Positions 1 through 12,681 of a stretch of 64,000 nt of DNA are shown piece after piece. The notes beneath the pieces were generated by a model that saw only the letters and a list, made by a program, of their open reading frames with translations, searched no databases and had not been told where the DNA came from. The stretch comes from Phoebastria nigripes (lineage: Eukaryota; Chordata; Aves; Procellariiformes; Diomedeidae): positions 563,651 to 627,650 of the forward strand of contig JAYKAV010002308.1 in assembly GCA_035582835.1 (NCBI GenBank). Direction: 5' to 3'. The position numbers and the translations under genes were made by a program. How positions within the stretch are numbered: the stretch's first letter is position 1; every line of letters starts with the position of its first letter.

Positions 1-461
1 GTGCTGGAGCGTGTCCAGAGGAGGGCAACGAAGCTGGTGAAGGGTCTGGAGAGCAAGTCTTATGAGGAGNGGCTGAGGGAACTGGGACTGTTTAGCCTGG
101 AGAAGAGGAAGCTCAGGGGAGACCTTATTGCCCTCTACAACTACCTGAAAGGAGGTTGCAGCGAGGTGGGTGTTGGTCTCTTCTGCCAAGTAACTAGCGA
201 TAGGATGAGAGGAAACAGCCTCAAGTTGTGCCAGGGGAGGTTTAGATTGGAGATTAGGAAAAATTTCTTTACCGGAAGAGTGGTTAAGCATTGGAACAGG
301 CTGCCCAGGGAAGTGGTGGAGTCACCATCCCTGGAAGTATTTAAAAGACGTGTAGATGAGGCGCTTAGGGACATGGTTTAGTGGGCATGGTGGTGTTGGG
401 CTGACAGTTGGACTCAATGATCTTAGAGGTCTTTTCCAACCTTAATGATTCTATGATTCTA
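1..461 (+). mobile_element. CR1 LINE, 3' end (cut by window start)
   Basis: The first 381 bases are open and encode the C-terminal end of a CR1 ORF2 protein (motifs [43 protein letters not shown]), ending at a TAG at 379-381. About 80 bases of 3' UTR follow, with the TCTTAGAGGTCTTTTCCAAC block typical of CR1, ending in two ATTCTAT-type tail units near 461. It aligns without gaps to the copy ending at 10730 (offset 10274) with roughly eight base differences in about 456 bases by eye, so both are young. The 5' end lies before the window. It sits in sense orientation within DPYD intron 13 and is a dead fragment, not a host gene. Confidence 0.93.
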
Positions 462-2268
462 TAATTATGAGACTACCTGCAATTCTTTCCCATTTTCTAT
501 CTAGAGGAGCTCATTCTGTGTCATTATGTGTCTTGGCTTTTAGTTCACCCCTTTAGGAACCTGCCACTACTGATGTTGCCCCACTGTCTTCTTACGGTAT
601 TTTGTTTAGCAATTAGAAAACAGTATTAGAGAAAAAAACATTGAGTTGTCTCTAACGATGATGTTTGAAAAACTGTGCTAATTTGGCCTCCTCTTAAAGT
701 ACAAGAAGAGCATCCACTTGTATTCTCCTTGTAAGCATAACGCCTTTAGTGACTCTCCCAAACTTGCTGCTGCAAACGTGTCATGTAATTCTTCCTTCTT
801 TTTCCTAGGTCTTACCTATTTTTTTTTTTTTATTGGGTCTTATCTATGTTGGTTCCTGCCTGGTTTTCTTAGACTTTCAAACTGCCTTTTCCTTCCCATT
901 TCATGGGACCATTCAATAGTACTTGTCTAGAATGAAGCCTTAAAAATTGCTGCTCCTTTATTTGGTCAGTTAAGTACATTTCACAACAAGTTTTGATCAC
1001 TGATTTGATGATGATATTCCCTGACAGCTGAAAATGGACTGATATTTTTAGATGTCTGTAAAAGAATTAATCTCTTAAGGCAAGCTAAGTTGTTATGATC
1101 TAAATCCACTGGAGTGCCAAGGGTAAGCATTATNAACTGGACTAGTATATTTTAATTATTATGCATTAATTTTCCACCTTTGTGAATGTACACAGGTCCT
1201 TAGAAGCCATGCCACAGAAATTTCACTTTAGGATTCAGATCAAAAGCTGCAATCCATGTAGATATTTTATTTATCTATGTACTCCTATTTTATTCCATTC
1301 TGTTCCCCTCAAATCATTAGCATTGCAACATTTTGCTTGCAGCGGAATAATAGAATNCAGTCTCGTCATGTTGATCACTTGTGAGCATCTGCTCTGGGTT
1401 ATTATCCAGAAATGCCTTGTCAATATTTTAGAGAACGTAAGTGAGTTACAGATACAGAGTTTAGGCTTTTCGATAAAGCTCATCAGGTACTTCCTCCAAG
1501 CTACACAAATAATGCTTTGTTGACGCAAAGATATAACTTGTAGGAGAGTAAAACTGAGCTTTTACACAGTTTCAAGACATTCTATCCTAGTACCTCAGGG
1601 GTTATCTGTGCTGTTACGATATAGCATTTTGTTTCATTGTAGATGGTCTCAAGCACCTCACTTCATGTAGTCTGAAGCAGTGATTTCTGAAAGATCTGGT
1701 TTCTTAGCAGATCCCAGTACAGTCCATATAGTGTAATGAATAGCTCCAGTATTCCTGGAGCTGAGGTTACTTAAAGTTCTAAAGTTGGTGCGCTTTTTTT
1801 GGTATTTTGAATTCTGTGCTTCAGTTAAAATGGCAGGGTTGACCATCCGCTGCTGACTTCTTCATCAGTGACTGTTTTTCATGGGGTTGTCTCCTGGGAG
1901 GTGCAGAGCACAGTCCAGAAAAAAATGCTGCACTGTGAAAGCTCTGGTTGCTTAAGTAAATGGAAAAATAAAAACCTTCAGACAAACCAACATTTGTGCC
2001 AAGGAAAAATAAGAAGTTTTTTTTTTTTTTTGGTTGGAAATTGTATCATTTGTCAAAAAGTTGTGGATAGAAAATTTCTGAAGATCTTGCTACTAAATGG
2101 TCTTTCTTTGTGATGTCTGCCATGCTTTATTCTTATTTCTAATTTTCTTCATTAGCTGAAGAATATCTTTTCCTTTTCTCTTTTTTTCTTCTGCTACAGC
2201 TTGTATGCTGTTTGTTTCCAAACATTGGGAAAGCTTGCTCTTGGAGTAGAGAAATGATATTCGTTTCT

Positions 2269-2360
2269 AAAAAAAACAAACAAACAAANAAAAAANCAAA
2301 ACCAAACAACAACAACAAAAACAAACAAAAAAAANCCAACAAAAAAACCCCCACAACCAA
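2269..2360. repeat. A-rich simple repeat (CAAA/CAA units)
   Basis: This is a low-complexity tract of A runs broken by CAAA, CAAC and CCAA units, with three N bases. It could be a decayed poly-A tail, but no retroposon body is recognisable before it. Confidence 0.85.
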
Positions 2361-5300
2361 AGCCTGAGAAATCTGCTGATCAGCTTCACATTTTTTTCTC
2401 ACAGAAGTCTGGGATGTTTAAACATGATTTTCTGTTCTTGTGGCCTCTCGCTGAAAATGAATTAATGTTTTGAGACAATTACTGAACATTTTTCTCATCA
2501 GTCAGCTAAAGCAACCATGCATCAATTAGGTAGTTTACTATATCAGAACATCTAAGAATCATACACTGCAAAAACAGATCCAAAAGTGAATGTCTGAATA
2601 CAGATAAAACTTTCTCTCAAGAACTGTAAGTCTACTTCTCTCTTCTTCTATGGGTATAGTTTTTGACCACAATGCAGTTTGACAGCAGAAATTTAATCAT
2701 GTCCTACTGCTTACACCTTTATTGGAAAACTGATAAAATGTGTCCTCACACTGAACATTAGTAAGAAATTTTTCAAATGTCCTTCAGATTTTTCTTCCTT
2801 TCTCTGCTCTCCCTCCCTCACTTCCCTGTCTCTCCCAGAGAAACTGATATAAAGCTGATGAGAATTTGGATTTGCTTTGAAAACATCTTTTGTTCAAAGA
2901 CTAGTTTTAACCTTGTGATAAAGATTGCTTTTTGTATTCTGTTGAATGTGATATCTAGTAATTGTTTGTCAAGGCAAAGTGCCGTAGGACATAATACATT
3001 TTAAAAATGATCTTTTGTAATTACAGTACAAATGTCTTTACATTCTAATGTCTAGAAAACAAGCAAATTTGTCAAAAATAAGAAAAAATATTAAATGTTG
3101 TTTTAATTTTAAAGCATTATGGCTTTGTATTATGAAAAGCTTTTTTTAAAAAAACTGCTCAAGCGAATGTAGTTGTAAACAAAGATCAAAACTTTGTTTT
3201 CTTGTAAAATATATAACTCAACTAGAAAATTTATATTTGTACATTTGCATAAACATCATAGTTACTCTTCCAGTTTTTTGTACTTTTACTTATAATTTGT
3301 ATTGCTTTTGTCTTGTATTTTAATCTGATTTATTACTTTAGGGAGATTTAGTTTATAAAATTAGGACTTCTAGTCAAACCATCATGTATGAATTAACAAA
3401 GATTGGGGGACTGCCGTTGTTTTAAGCAGGGAAGCAGACCAATTTTACTTGAGTTGCAATGGGGATGGGATTGTCCCAAGATTATTGTAAGGTTAAGAGA
3501 GTAAACAAATATTTTTTTCATACTCTAATCTAGTAAGATTATCTGAAGAGCTTGGAATTTTGCTATCTTAATCATAAGTTATCAGTAGTGATGGCCTACT
3601 GTCTGAAAATTGCATTAGTAAGAAAGGTGGTGTGCTGAGCAAGCAGCAATGATAAAAGCTTAAGTAGAAGTTAAGTTCAATGTCTGTAAATTTTGAAGTT
3701 TCTCACGCGTTCTCATGGTTAAATCTTAAAGCACTAATGAGACAGTAGAGGAAAACATCAAATACATGGTAACTAAACCTCTAACTTGTCATTTGTCTTT
3801 CACACAATATGAGTACTTCAGCAGTTTTTCTCCAAAATCCTGACGCATTGCTTTTTCCCTTATGGGGCTGCAGTCTTCTGTGCTAAGTTATTGATTTGGA
3901 AAGCTAGCTTGCTTGCTGGAGCTGTAGTGTTAAATTGGTTTAATAAACACAAATGGGATAGTTTAATGTTGTAAAAACATTTATGAGGTAACGGTCTATT
4001 TTTTAAAAAAATAGTTTGCATAACTCAGCTTATTCAGTCTAGAAATAGAGTAGAATATTAAAGAAGATTTAGAAGCACTGTTTGTACTCCAGACTTTTGG
4101 GATATGAGATACGTACAGATTTGGGTACTTTCATCTTTGCAAACACATGACAAACAGTCATCAAAAGACAGATAAGAATATTTTTTAAAGTATTCTTTTC
4201 CCCTCTATAGCATACTGGATCTTGTATGTAAAAGCTGAAGAAGTGTAATTTATAAGTAACAGCAAGGATCTTTTTCAAGATCTGTTCTGTACTAGTGGAG
4301 AGATCAGAACACTTATGCTTTAAATCACCAATGTCAACAATCCTGGAAGGCTGAGGAAAAAATAGGTTTTTAAATTCAGTTCTTATTTTGGTGAGAGAAC
4401 TTGAAAAATAATTATTTTACATCATTTTATCATTATATGCTATCTGTCTTCAAGAGAAGGAAAACAATGAAGAGGAAAGAGAGGGCTAGGTCTAGACTTC
4501 ATTCACAAAAGCAATGAAAAAAAAGGAGGTGTCTTTATGGTACTAAATTTCTCTTATCTAGTGGTGGAGAGATTAGAGCAGTTTCTGCATGGTGGATGTT
4601 CTGAGATAAGTTTTTCTGTCAAGGTGGTTTCAGTTTTTAAAAAATGCTCCCGTATTCACTGAGGGAACGAGGAGGAGAGAGTGAGGAAGTGCCTTTCTGA
4701 GGTTTTGTACTCATATGGGAAGAATAAAGTCTGGCCTATTCCCTCACTAAAATAAAATGCTAAATACAAGTGTTACGAATTCAACAGGTGGTATTGTGTG
4801 CAACGTAACGGTGGTTTGTGCACTGGAAGGTGCCAGTGGCTACATCAAACCTCCTTGGGCAGAAATCATAAGCAAATTTACTTGCCTTGCTCCATAAGCC
4901 AGTAAGTCTTGCTATATGTTGTAAAAATCCTACTCTAGCAGATAAGGTCTTCATGGAAATTAATCGTTAATCTGCGTGGTTGTACCTGATGGAATGGTTT
5001 TGTGTTTGTAGAAGTCCTTGCTGTGGATTTAGCTTCCTGTTAAAAGGAGCCTTACAAGCTCAGCTGGAAAAAATTCTGAGCTTGGGGAAATTCAGGAGTG
5101 CAAGTCAGTGCTTTGGGCCTCAGAAGAGGAACCCTATGGAGATGTCACATGTCGCAGCTCTGATGGAGGAGAGAAGGTGAGGAACAACTTGGAAAGGATG
5201 TATAGGAACAGTGCTGTGTGAAGTGGTATTGTTGCTTCAGGTTTCACTTGCCTTTTGTGGATGGTTAAAACTCCAGAAGGGGTGATACTAGACACAGTCT

Positions 5301-8217
5301 GGCTAGACAGCTGAGTCACAGAAGAGGCAAACTGTCACAAGACCTTGAGTGAGAGTTGGCAGGGAATTATGAGGACATAAGTCTGTGATGCCATTCGTAT
5401 CTATGAGGGTGTGCAAACAGCAGTGAGCCAGATTTCCAGAATGCTTTAACTACTGCGATATTAGGCAGAAAAGGGCAACGTCTCCTTCTCCTCCATATTT
5501 TTACATAGGTGAACGTGTACATCAAGTTCTACTGTAATTAGTGGGAACTGTAGGGAAAACTGAATCTTGATGTTGGAGGGTTGATTAAAGCATTTAGAAA
5601 ATAAGCTCTAAAAACATTTCACACATACTGGATTTTGAAATCTTTACAGCCTTTTCAATACATCTTTGAAATTCTGGGGAAAAGGAGTACATCATAATTT
5701 GCTTAAATACCTGCATTTTTCAGCTGCTGTGTTTTNTTGTTCAAGTAAAGAAGATGGTATATTGAATATAGTAAAGTAGAAACTTACATTTGGGCTTTTT
5801 TTACATTGTAGTTCACTGTCTACTAACTTCAAGTATGCTGTTTTGAGATACTTGACTAAAATTACCTTAATAAGGTATTTATTTAGATCTCTTCTTCACA
5901 AAGAGGCCGGTGTGGCTGCCTTGGTGGTCGTATTGACATTTAGTAAGTAGTAACCCCAGGAATGTACAGATGCATACTCCACTTGGCAAGTATAATGCCC
6001 TCCCTCCCTAGAAGAAAGAAAGGTCAAAAAAATTAACTTTGTAAAAAGTAGTAATCTGCTCATTGTGTTAAATCTTTTTCTCATATTAATGAAGAGAAAC
6101 TGACAAAGGTCACTAATCCATATCTGCTTTCATAAGTTAAAGACGAGAAAAGCTTAATTTGAAGTATGCAGTGACTTTCATTGACTTTGGGGGCCAATGC
6201 TGCAAGGCAAGTTCTCTGTGTCTCATAGAAGCCTCTCAGAGTGAAGANGACACATGTTAACACTTGGTATAGTGTGATTAAATGTATTTTTAAAATCCAA
6301 AAATCTTATTCAAAACCTTAATTGTACTGCAGATATTTACATTGCAGAACACCTGTGCTTTCGGGAGTGAATACTTGTACAACAGGTTAATATATTAATT
6401 AAAGGTACAGTTAATTATTTTTCTTTCCATATCCCAAATATAAATGCCTATGTGTTCTCTTAAGCAACTTTATTATTTCAAGTGTTCATTAAAATACCAT
6501 TAGCTGTAATATTTTGGGAAAAATGGGCGAAAAAGAATGCTTCAAGCTCTGCAAATCAGTAGAAACACATCAGAGCTTTGATATGAAAAAGCATATAGAT
6601 TTATCCTTTTGGTTCTTTTTATTATATTTGCCTAATGTAACTACGTTAATTGAATAGGCATGAGGCTGTGGTATACCTTTTGGGAGACTGTTTTTATATA
6701 TTCCTGCAACTGACCTCTTTACACAACATTTTTCTCCAAACTTTATTTTTTTTTAGTTTCTAGGAGACATGATTATGAAATAAAAATGGCAACCCAGTTA
6801 ATGAAGAGCTGTCTTCTTGATTCCCCTAAAACAGTAACTCTGAGAGAGAGGTGAATCGCTTGATTCATTTCTATGGGTCATTAATTTCCACACCTACAGA
6901 TGACAATGTTAATATTCACAATGTGCTGATTAGTTTAAAAGAAACACACAATGAATGTGCTTATCACATGATCTAACACTGTGCTGGACACCCCTTTGGG
7001 TCCATTAAAATTCAAAATGTCCCTGCTGCCCAAATGTAAAGGTCTCTCTCTCAGCTTAAACAGCATGGTTGTGTTTTTACAATACAAAAATCTGTGGCAA
7101 TTATTAACTGCAAGTGTGGACAGTGTGAAGCAAAACAACTTTTAGAGTGAACAGTAAGGCATGGGCTGATGAATTGATTTGCACCTTTATTTAAATTTAA
7201 ACTGACTAAAAAGTGCTGAGTGTTTGGGCTTTAACTTTAAGATGTTGTCTCAAACCTCCCAGCCCATTAGACTGAAGTAGTTTAGAATTCAATGATCTGA
7301 TTGCAGAGTTCGGAGATTATTAGAGCAAATGGGGCCTGATCAATGCCTTGGGTCTTTTTTTTAAGTGTATTAATTAATTAATCAACAGGAACAGAAATAT
7401 ATGCGTAATGCAAATCAACTCAGTCTCAAGTTACCAGAATACCAGAATTGTTCATAAGCAGAAAAGGGGAATCCAAAAGCAGCAGGATATTGGTGCTTTT
7501 ATCTGTGTAGCACCACTTTCTTAAGTGATGTCCTGAGCTAGATGTATTTGAGGGATTGATATTGTTTCTGCTATGCTCTCCTGGGGAAAAGAATCAGCTT
7601 TTGAGGCAAAAGAAGAAATTCAGTAACTGAAATATTCATGATTCAGAGTTGGCCTTGATTCCATTTGTTGTCACTGTTTCTCTTCATTTGTATTAACTCC
7701 CCCAAACCAAGTTCTTTTGCTGTAATCTAGTACTGAATACAGTTTCCCTAATCCCCAAGTCTACATTAATTTGCAAGATTTCCCCACAAAACAAATTAAT
7801 TTTCTATGGACTATTCTGTTTACCTTTGCCAATAATTTTTTTAGTCATTTTTTCCATAGCTTTGACATTTAGCGTGGTCAGATATAAGCTTTGTTCTCCC
7901 CTAGTTGCTCTTTATTAGAAGTCTTCTATCCTTGGTCTTCAGAGTACATGAAAGCTTTGTGCTATTTTTCCCAAGGGCTGTTTATTGCTTCCATCACATG
8001 GGGACGTAAGATACTTGATTCGTTTTGGAGTTTGGGGACGTTCTGCTATTCCTGTATGCGGACCACGACTTTCAACTGCATGCGGGGACCAGACCAACTC
8101 ACCAGTCAGGTCATCTCTCTGTAGCAGTCAGCTTTTTTTAGAATCAAAAAAGTTTTTAGGTTCAAACCTTGAAGTGCTTCCTGTCAGGCTTCTTGCTCCA
8201 GTTCCACTGTGGCTGTT

Positions 8218-8263
8218 TATGCACACAACAATTTTTATTGACAATAAAAGCGTTGTGTGCATA
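8218..8263. repeat. 46-bp imperfect palindrome
   Basis: The arms TATGCACACAAC (8218-8229) and GTTGTGTGCATA (8252-8263) are perfect complements. Inside them TTTTATTG (8233-8240) pairs with CAATAAAA (8242-8249). Only a small 3/2-base internal mismatch and a one-base centre interrupt the symmetry. It could be a decayed inverted-repeat element or a cruciform-prone site; no function is evident. Confidence 0.85.
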
Positions 8264-9894
8264 GCTGGGATAAAAGGAAAAGCTGGGGTTTCAGAAAAGA
8301 AAAGGAATGATGAGTGCCAGCATTTGGCCAGACAATTCCTACAAACAGGGAAAATCAGTATTCCATTAAAACACCAGAAGATGGTCTGTCACAAACCCCA
8401 TAGGCTGGAGCAGTATGGCTGTTTCAGCTGCTCTGACCTTACCTGTTGTTTTGGAGACAGCAGTAACAATTGGCCAGTCACCAGAATTGCCCATCTTAGT
8501 GAAAGAACCTGTGATACCATGTAAAATTCACTCCTAACACTGAAGGACATGAAGTTGGCTAAGCACAGCCAATAGATCCTTTGCCTAACTCTCTCCCTGT
8601 TTAGCTTCCGTAAATGTGGCAGGAGACTGAAGATGATGGTAAGGCAAGTTCTGTGTAGGTATTTCACACTCATCTCAGAGACAATTTTCGTTTCTGTCAC
8701 TTGTGTGATGTTATTCTGTATGTCCATAGACAGATTCCTTGAATCATCACATAAGTTATAAATTCCATTTTGTTTCCATGAACTGTGAGTCTCCTTGTGT
8801 CTGGGGCTGTCATGTGCTAACAAGAGACAGGAGAGGTGCCAGCGTGTCAGTCATTACAGACTCTCTCCATCTAGCTTACTCTGAGCTAGGAGAGGCAAAT
8901 GAGGAACGGGATCTTAAATAAGGACAGCGTATCCCTCTCGGGAGGAACCCAGACAAAGCAGCCAGGTGGTAATGTTTGGATTTCAAAGCTGGGAAGGATT
9001 TTTGGAAGCAGAAGCAGCTTGGTCAGGAAAGATCAAGTGATGCACGGACACAGCGGAGGGGTCCTGTGACACAGAGGCAGTGGAAGCAGGAAGCATTCGA
9101 AGGAGCAGCTGTCTGCCGGCGAGGTATGGGAGGGGAAGGTCCCTGAGCACCACAGGGGATCTCACAAAATCTCAAGAAAAATTGAAAAGTGAGGAAACAT
9201 AGGCAGAGAGATGTACATGTGTTTACTGTTTCATGCGGCTCTGTGTATCTCTTGTGGTCATTAAAGTGAAGAGTGGCTGCTTTTGAGACAGTTTGCAAAG
9301 TCTGTGCATTACCTGATTCAACTTTGTGGGATCCTGGAGAAATAAATGGTCACTCAGATGTCGGCTATGACTGAGCTCTGGGAAAGTGAGTCAAATCCAT
9401 GGGGATTCGGCAGCAGTTGCAGGGTCTAAACAGGGGTCTCTGTTCTTAGAAGAGAGAAGAGATTGCCTGGAGACCCAAAGCAGATACAAAAACTTCAGAG
9501 TGTTTTCACATGGAAGCAGACTGAGGCTTTGTGAGTGTCCCGCAAGAGGTATAATCTATGCTGTAATATCTCGGCCTTTGAATTCTTACCTGTAGTAAAA
9601 TGAGAGAGACTGGAAGAACAACAAAACACGCACACAGTAAGATAACGAACAGTACCGTAGGTGGCTCCAAGCATTGTCTGGCATATGCACGTACACAAGC
9701 CAGCCACAAAATGGAAATCATACCACACGCATCTTATTATTCTTGGGTTCAGTGCAAATTATGATAATTGCCACCGACAGACAGGCTGTTAGTTCAGGCT
9801 TAGCGCCATACTACTGTAGCTACATAGCTTCTGACTGGTTTGGAGCATGTGAAAAGGAAGCTCATGGTCGCTTGCTGCATAGTCAAAGTAACTT

Positions 9895-10730
9895 TGGGTA
9901 GGGAGGCTCTGCAGAGGGACCTGGACAGGCTGGATCGATGGGCTGAGGCCAACTGCATGAGGTTCCACAAGGCCAAGTGCCGGGTCCTGCACTTNGGCCA
10001 CAACAACCCCATGCAACGCTACAGNCTGGGGGAAGAGTGGCTGGAAAGCTGCCTGTCGGAAAAGGACCTGGGGGTGCTGGTTGACAGCCGGCTGAATATG
10101 AGCCGGCAGTGTGCCCAGGTGGCCAAGAAGGCCAATGGCATCCTGGCCTGTATCAGAAATAGTGTGGCCAGCAGGAGTAGGGAGGTGATGGTGCCCCTGT
10201 ACTCGGCGCTGGTGAGGCCCCACCTTGAATACTGTGTTCAGTTTTGGGCCCCTCACTACAAGAAGGACATTGAGGTGCTGGAGCGTGTCCAGAGGAGGGC
10301 ANCGAAGCTGGTGAAGGGTCTGGAGAGCAAGTCTTACGAGGAGTGGCTGAGGGAACTGGGACTGTTTAGCCTGGAGAAGAGGAGGCTNAGGGGAGACCTT
10401 ATCGCCCTCTACAACTACCTGAAAGGAGGTTGCAGCGAGGTGGGTGTTGGTCTCTTCTGCCAAGCAACTAGCGATAGGACGAGAGGAAANNGCCTCAAGT
10501 TGCGCCAGGGGAGGTTTAGATTGGACATTAGGAAAAATTTCTTTACCGGAAGAGTGGTTAAACATTGGAACAGGCTGCCCAGGGAAGTGGTGGAGTCACC
10601 ATCCCTGGAAGTATTTAAAAGACGTGTAGATGAGGCGCTTAGGGACATGGTTTAGTGGGCATGGTGGTGTTGGGCTGACAGTTGGACTCAATGATCTTAG
10701 AGGTCTTTTCCAACCTTAATGATTCTATGA
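9895..10730 (+). mobile_element. CR1 LINE, 5'-truncated copy (longest in window)
   Basis: This is an open stretch of about 250 codons ending at TAG 10653-10655 and encoding the C-terminal part of CR1 ORF2. In order it shows [67 protein letters not shown] and [18 protein letters not shown]. The catalytic reverse-transcriptase motifs lie upstream of the truncation and are absent, so it cannot be active alone. The 3' UTR is about 75 bases and ends with one GATTCTATGA unit at 10730. The 5' breakpoint near 9895 is judged from loss of similarity. Six N bases fall inside it (9995, 10025, 10302, 10388, 10490, 10491). No clear target-site duplication is seen. Confidence 0.94.
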
Positions 10731-12516
10731 ACTTGTATCTGTTGGCAAATGACCATGTGCACCCTGTGCTCGCAGGAGTAAGGTCATATTACCAGCATTT
10801 AAGTCATTGACTTTGCATATTTTATCGTGCTGGATGATGTGATAGTACTGGACTGTATATATGAATAGCTTTCTGGGATGAAGTCAAAGCACAAGCTCCT
10901 CTGAGGCAATTCAAAAGGAGTGAAACNCTCAAGAGGATAATGTGGAGCAAACTGATGTAAATGGTTCTTCTGCATAAACTGCAATTTTTGTAATTTGTTT
11001 TGGGAGTGAGTGGAGTGTACTTTGCTGGTTGGTTTTGATTTGCATAAGTTCATAAAATNTTCTGAATTATTTTTTTCTGAAAATATAACTTAACTGTTGA
11101 GAGGGAAGTGAAGCTTTTGTGATAAAGGGAAAATATTATAATAGGAAAATTAGGGATTATTGTGATGTCCATGTTCCAGACTTATTAGGCCTGACAATAG
11201 ATGAACTGGGGAGATTACTTTGTATGATTGCTACATAGGTAAATGGACATATAATTATCTATCAGTATAAAATATTAGTGCATATTTGCTGTATAATAAG
11301 TAATTCAGCTTTATAACCAAATGAAGATTACCTCAAATTTACACACAATGTGAAGAAAAGTCCCTTTATCCTCTGTAACTGCAGCATTTGGCAGATTCAG
11401 GAATAAATAATCTTTTGTGGCAAGGGTATGCCTTATCAAACATATGCAGATCAGTGCTAATTAATGCTAATTAAGGTTTCCTGTCTATCTAGTTGGAAAA
11501 ACGTCCAAATGTTATGAAATCCAGTTAGTATGCCTATTACCCTAATTGTTTTATATGGGATGATTCTTAATTAAAATATGTAAATTGACCTTAATTGCTA
11601 TATACTAATGGAGGTTCATGTTATCTCACTAAAAATGACAAGATGGTGAGGAGGGGTACTTAAACAAATAATTCTGATACATTTGTAAATAAATGACCTT
11701 TACTCAAAATTATTTTTAATTGGAAATTGGCAAAAGGAACATTTTGCCATCTATGTTTCTCTTTAGTTTTAAATAATGTCAGAATTTACAGTTCTTTGTT
11801 AATATAGATACGGTGACACTGCAGCTTAATTAAGACTACTAAACAAGTCAACATTTTGTGTTTACTGTATGTTTCAAAATTGTTTGCTAACCTCATGTTG
11901 ACCTTCGGAAATGTTGTGCTTTACAATATTGATCTTAATTTTCCATATTTTTTTGTTTTATTTTTTGATTTTGATCACTCTTAATCGTATAATTTCATCT
12001 GTGAAGTTTGGTACACTGGTATACTTTTGCTGGTGACCGGACCTGTGACCCTGACTTTTCATCGGAGAGGCTGGTGGGCAGCACCTCTTTGCACTTCACC
12101 TGTTAGCGTAGGACATGGACTTTGATCATCTTTGGGGAGGGTAGTTCACATGTATGCTGTTACGTGACTGAGGCCTACATAGGTTTTTACACAAAGTCTT
12201 GTATGCCCTCTACCCAGCACAAAAGCATTATTTAAATGATGTTTTGTATGGCAGTTTATAGGTGCCCCATATTGCCATTTTCTTGATAGTTATCATACCA
12301 TTTCGCACACACAGCAAACATTTTTCTCCTCTGATGTAGAGAATCTAATTAGAGAATCTGCTAATTTAGAGAACTGGCCTATAATTGTAGTTTTTACTCA
12401 TAATAACAGTACATTTTATAAGCACCTGATACGTTTAAATTTATATTATGTCATAGACATCATTGATATGTGTCTCACTTTAGAAAGTCCATCTGAAAGT
12501 TTTCACTGTTTTGCAG
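10731..12516. other. 3' part of intron 13, no gene seen
   Basis: This is AT-rich sequence between a CR1 copy and DPYD exon 14. The part from about 11080 to 12000 is free of recognisable repeats and rich in TAATTA-type cores (11455-11475, 11565-11600), which could be a conserved noncoding block. It ends in a good polypyrimidine tract and AG for exon 14. Confidence 0.75.
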
Positions 12517-12681
12517 GATATTGTAACCAATGTTTCTCCAAGGATTGTGCGTGGAATTACTTCAGGTCCTATGTATGGCCCAGGCCAAGGCTCTTTTCTG
12601 AACATTGAACTGATCAGCGAGAAAACAGCAGCATATTGGTGTACAAGTATTGCTGAATTGAAGGCTGACTTTCCAAACCAT
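12517..12681 (+). CDS. DPYD: DPYD exon 14 (FMN/pyrimidine-binding domain)
   Basis: This is a 165-bp exon of 55 whole codons, phase 0 at both ends. The acceptor is a pyrimidine-rich tract ending TTTTGCAG (to 12516), and the donor GTAAGT starts at 12682. The peptide runs from [13 protein letters not shown] through [15 protein letters not shown] to [10 protein letters not shown] and matches human residues about 581-635. The Asn in SFLNIE corresponds to human Asn609, a pyrimidine contact in the active site. The segment belongs to the C-terminal half-barrel that binds FMN and substrate. In people, a donor mutation after this exon (DPYD*2A) causes it to be skipped and inactivates the enzyme; here the donor is fully consensus. 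Differences from the remembered human protein are conservative and there is no stop or frameshift. Confidence 0.98.

Larger units (their letters stand above)
462..9894. other. Intron 13 sequence between CR1 copies, no gene seen
   Basis: This is AT-rich intronic DNA with no exon-like block bounded by splice signals and no recognisable protein. It holds an A-rich stretch near 2269-2360, a 46-bp palindrome at 8218-8263, and a slightly GC-richer segment from about 7980 to 9500. The open frames there (the longest is 179 codons at 7985-8524) match nothing I recognise and are about as long as chance allows. Seven or eight scattered single N bases are present. Confidence 0.8.

Noticed and set aside
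7985..8524. 179-codon open frame on + (and a 144-codon frame on - at 8389-8823)
   Set aside because: No recognisable motif, no splice context, irregular composition. In 64 kb read in six frames roughly one frame this long is expected by chance in moderately GC-rich DNA.
9840..9894. ATG at 9840 as the start of a 271-codon protein
   Set aside because: Similarity to CR1 begins only near 9895; the upstream codons are flanking intron, so the ATG is accidental.
9789..10565. 258-codon open frame on the - strand over a CR1 copy
   Set aside because: It is the antisense shadow of the CR1 ORF2 end; the same shadow appears over the other two CR1 copies.
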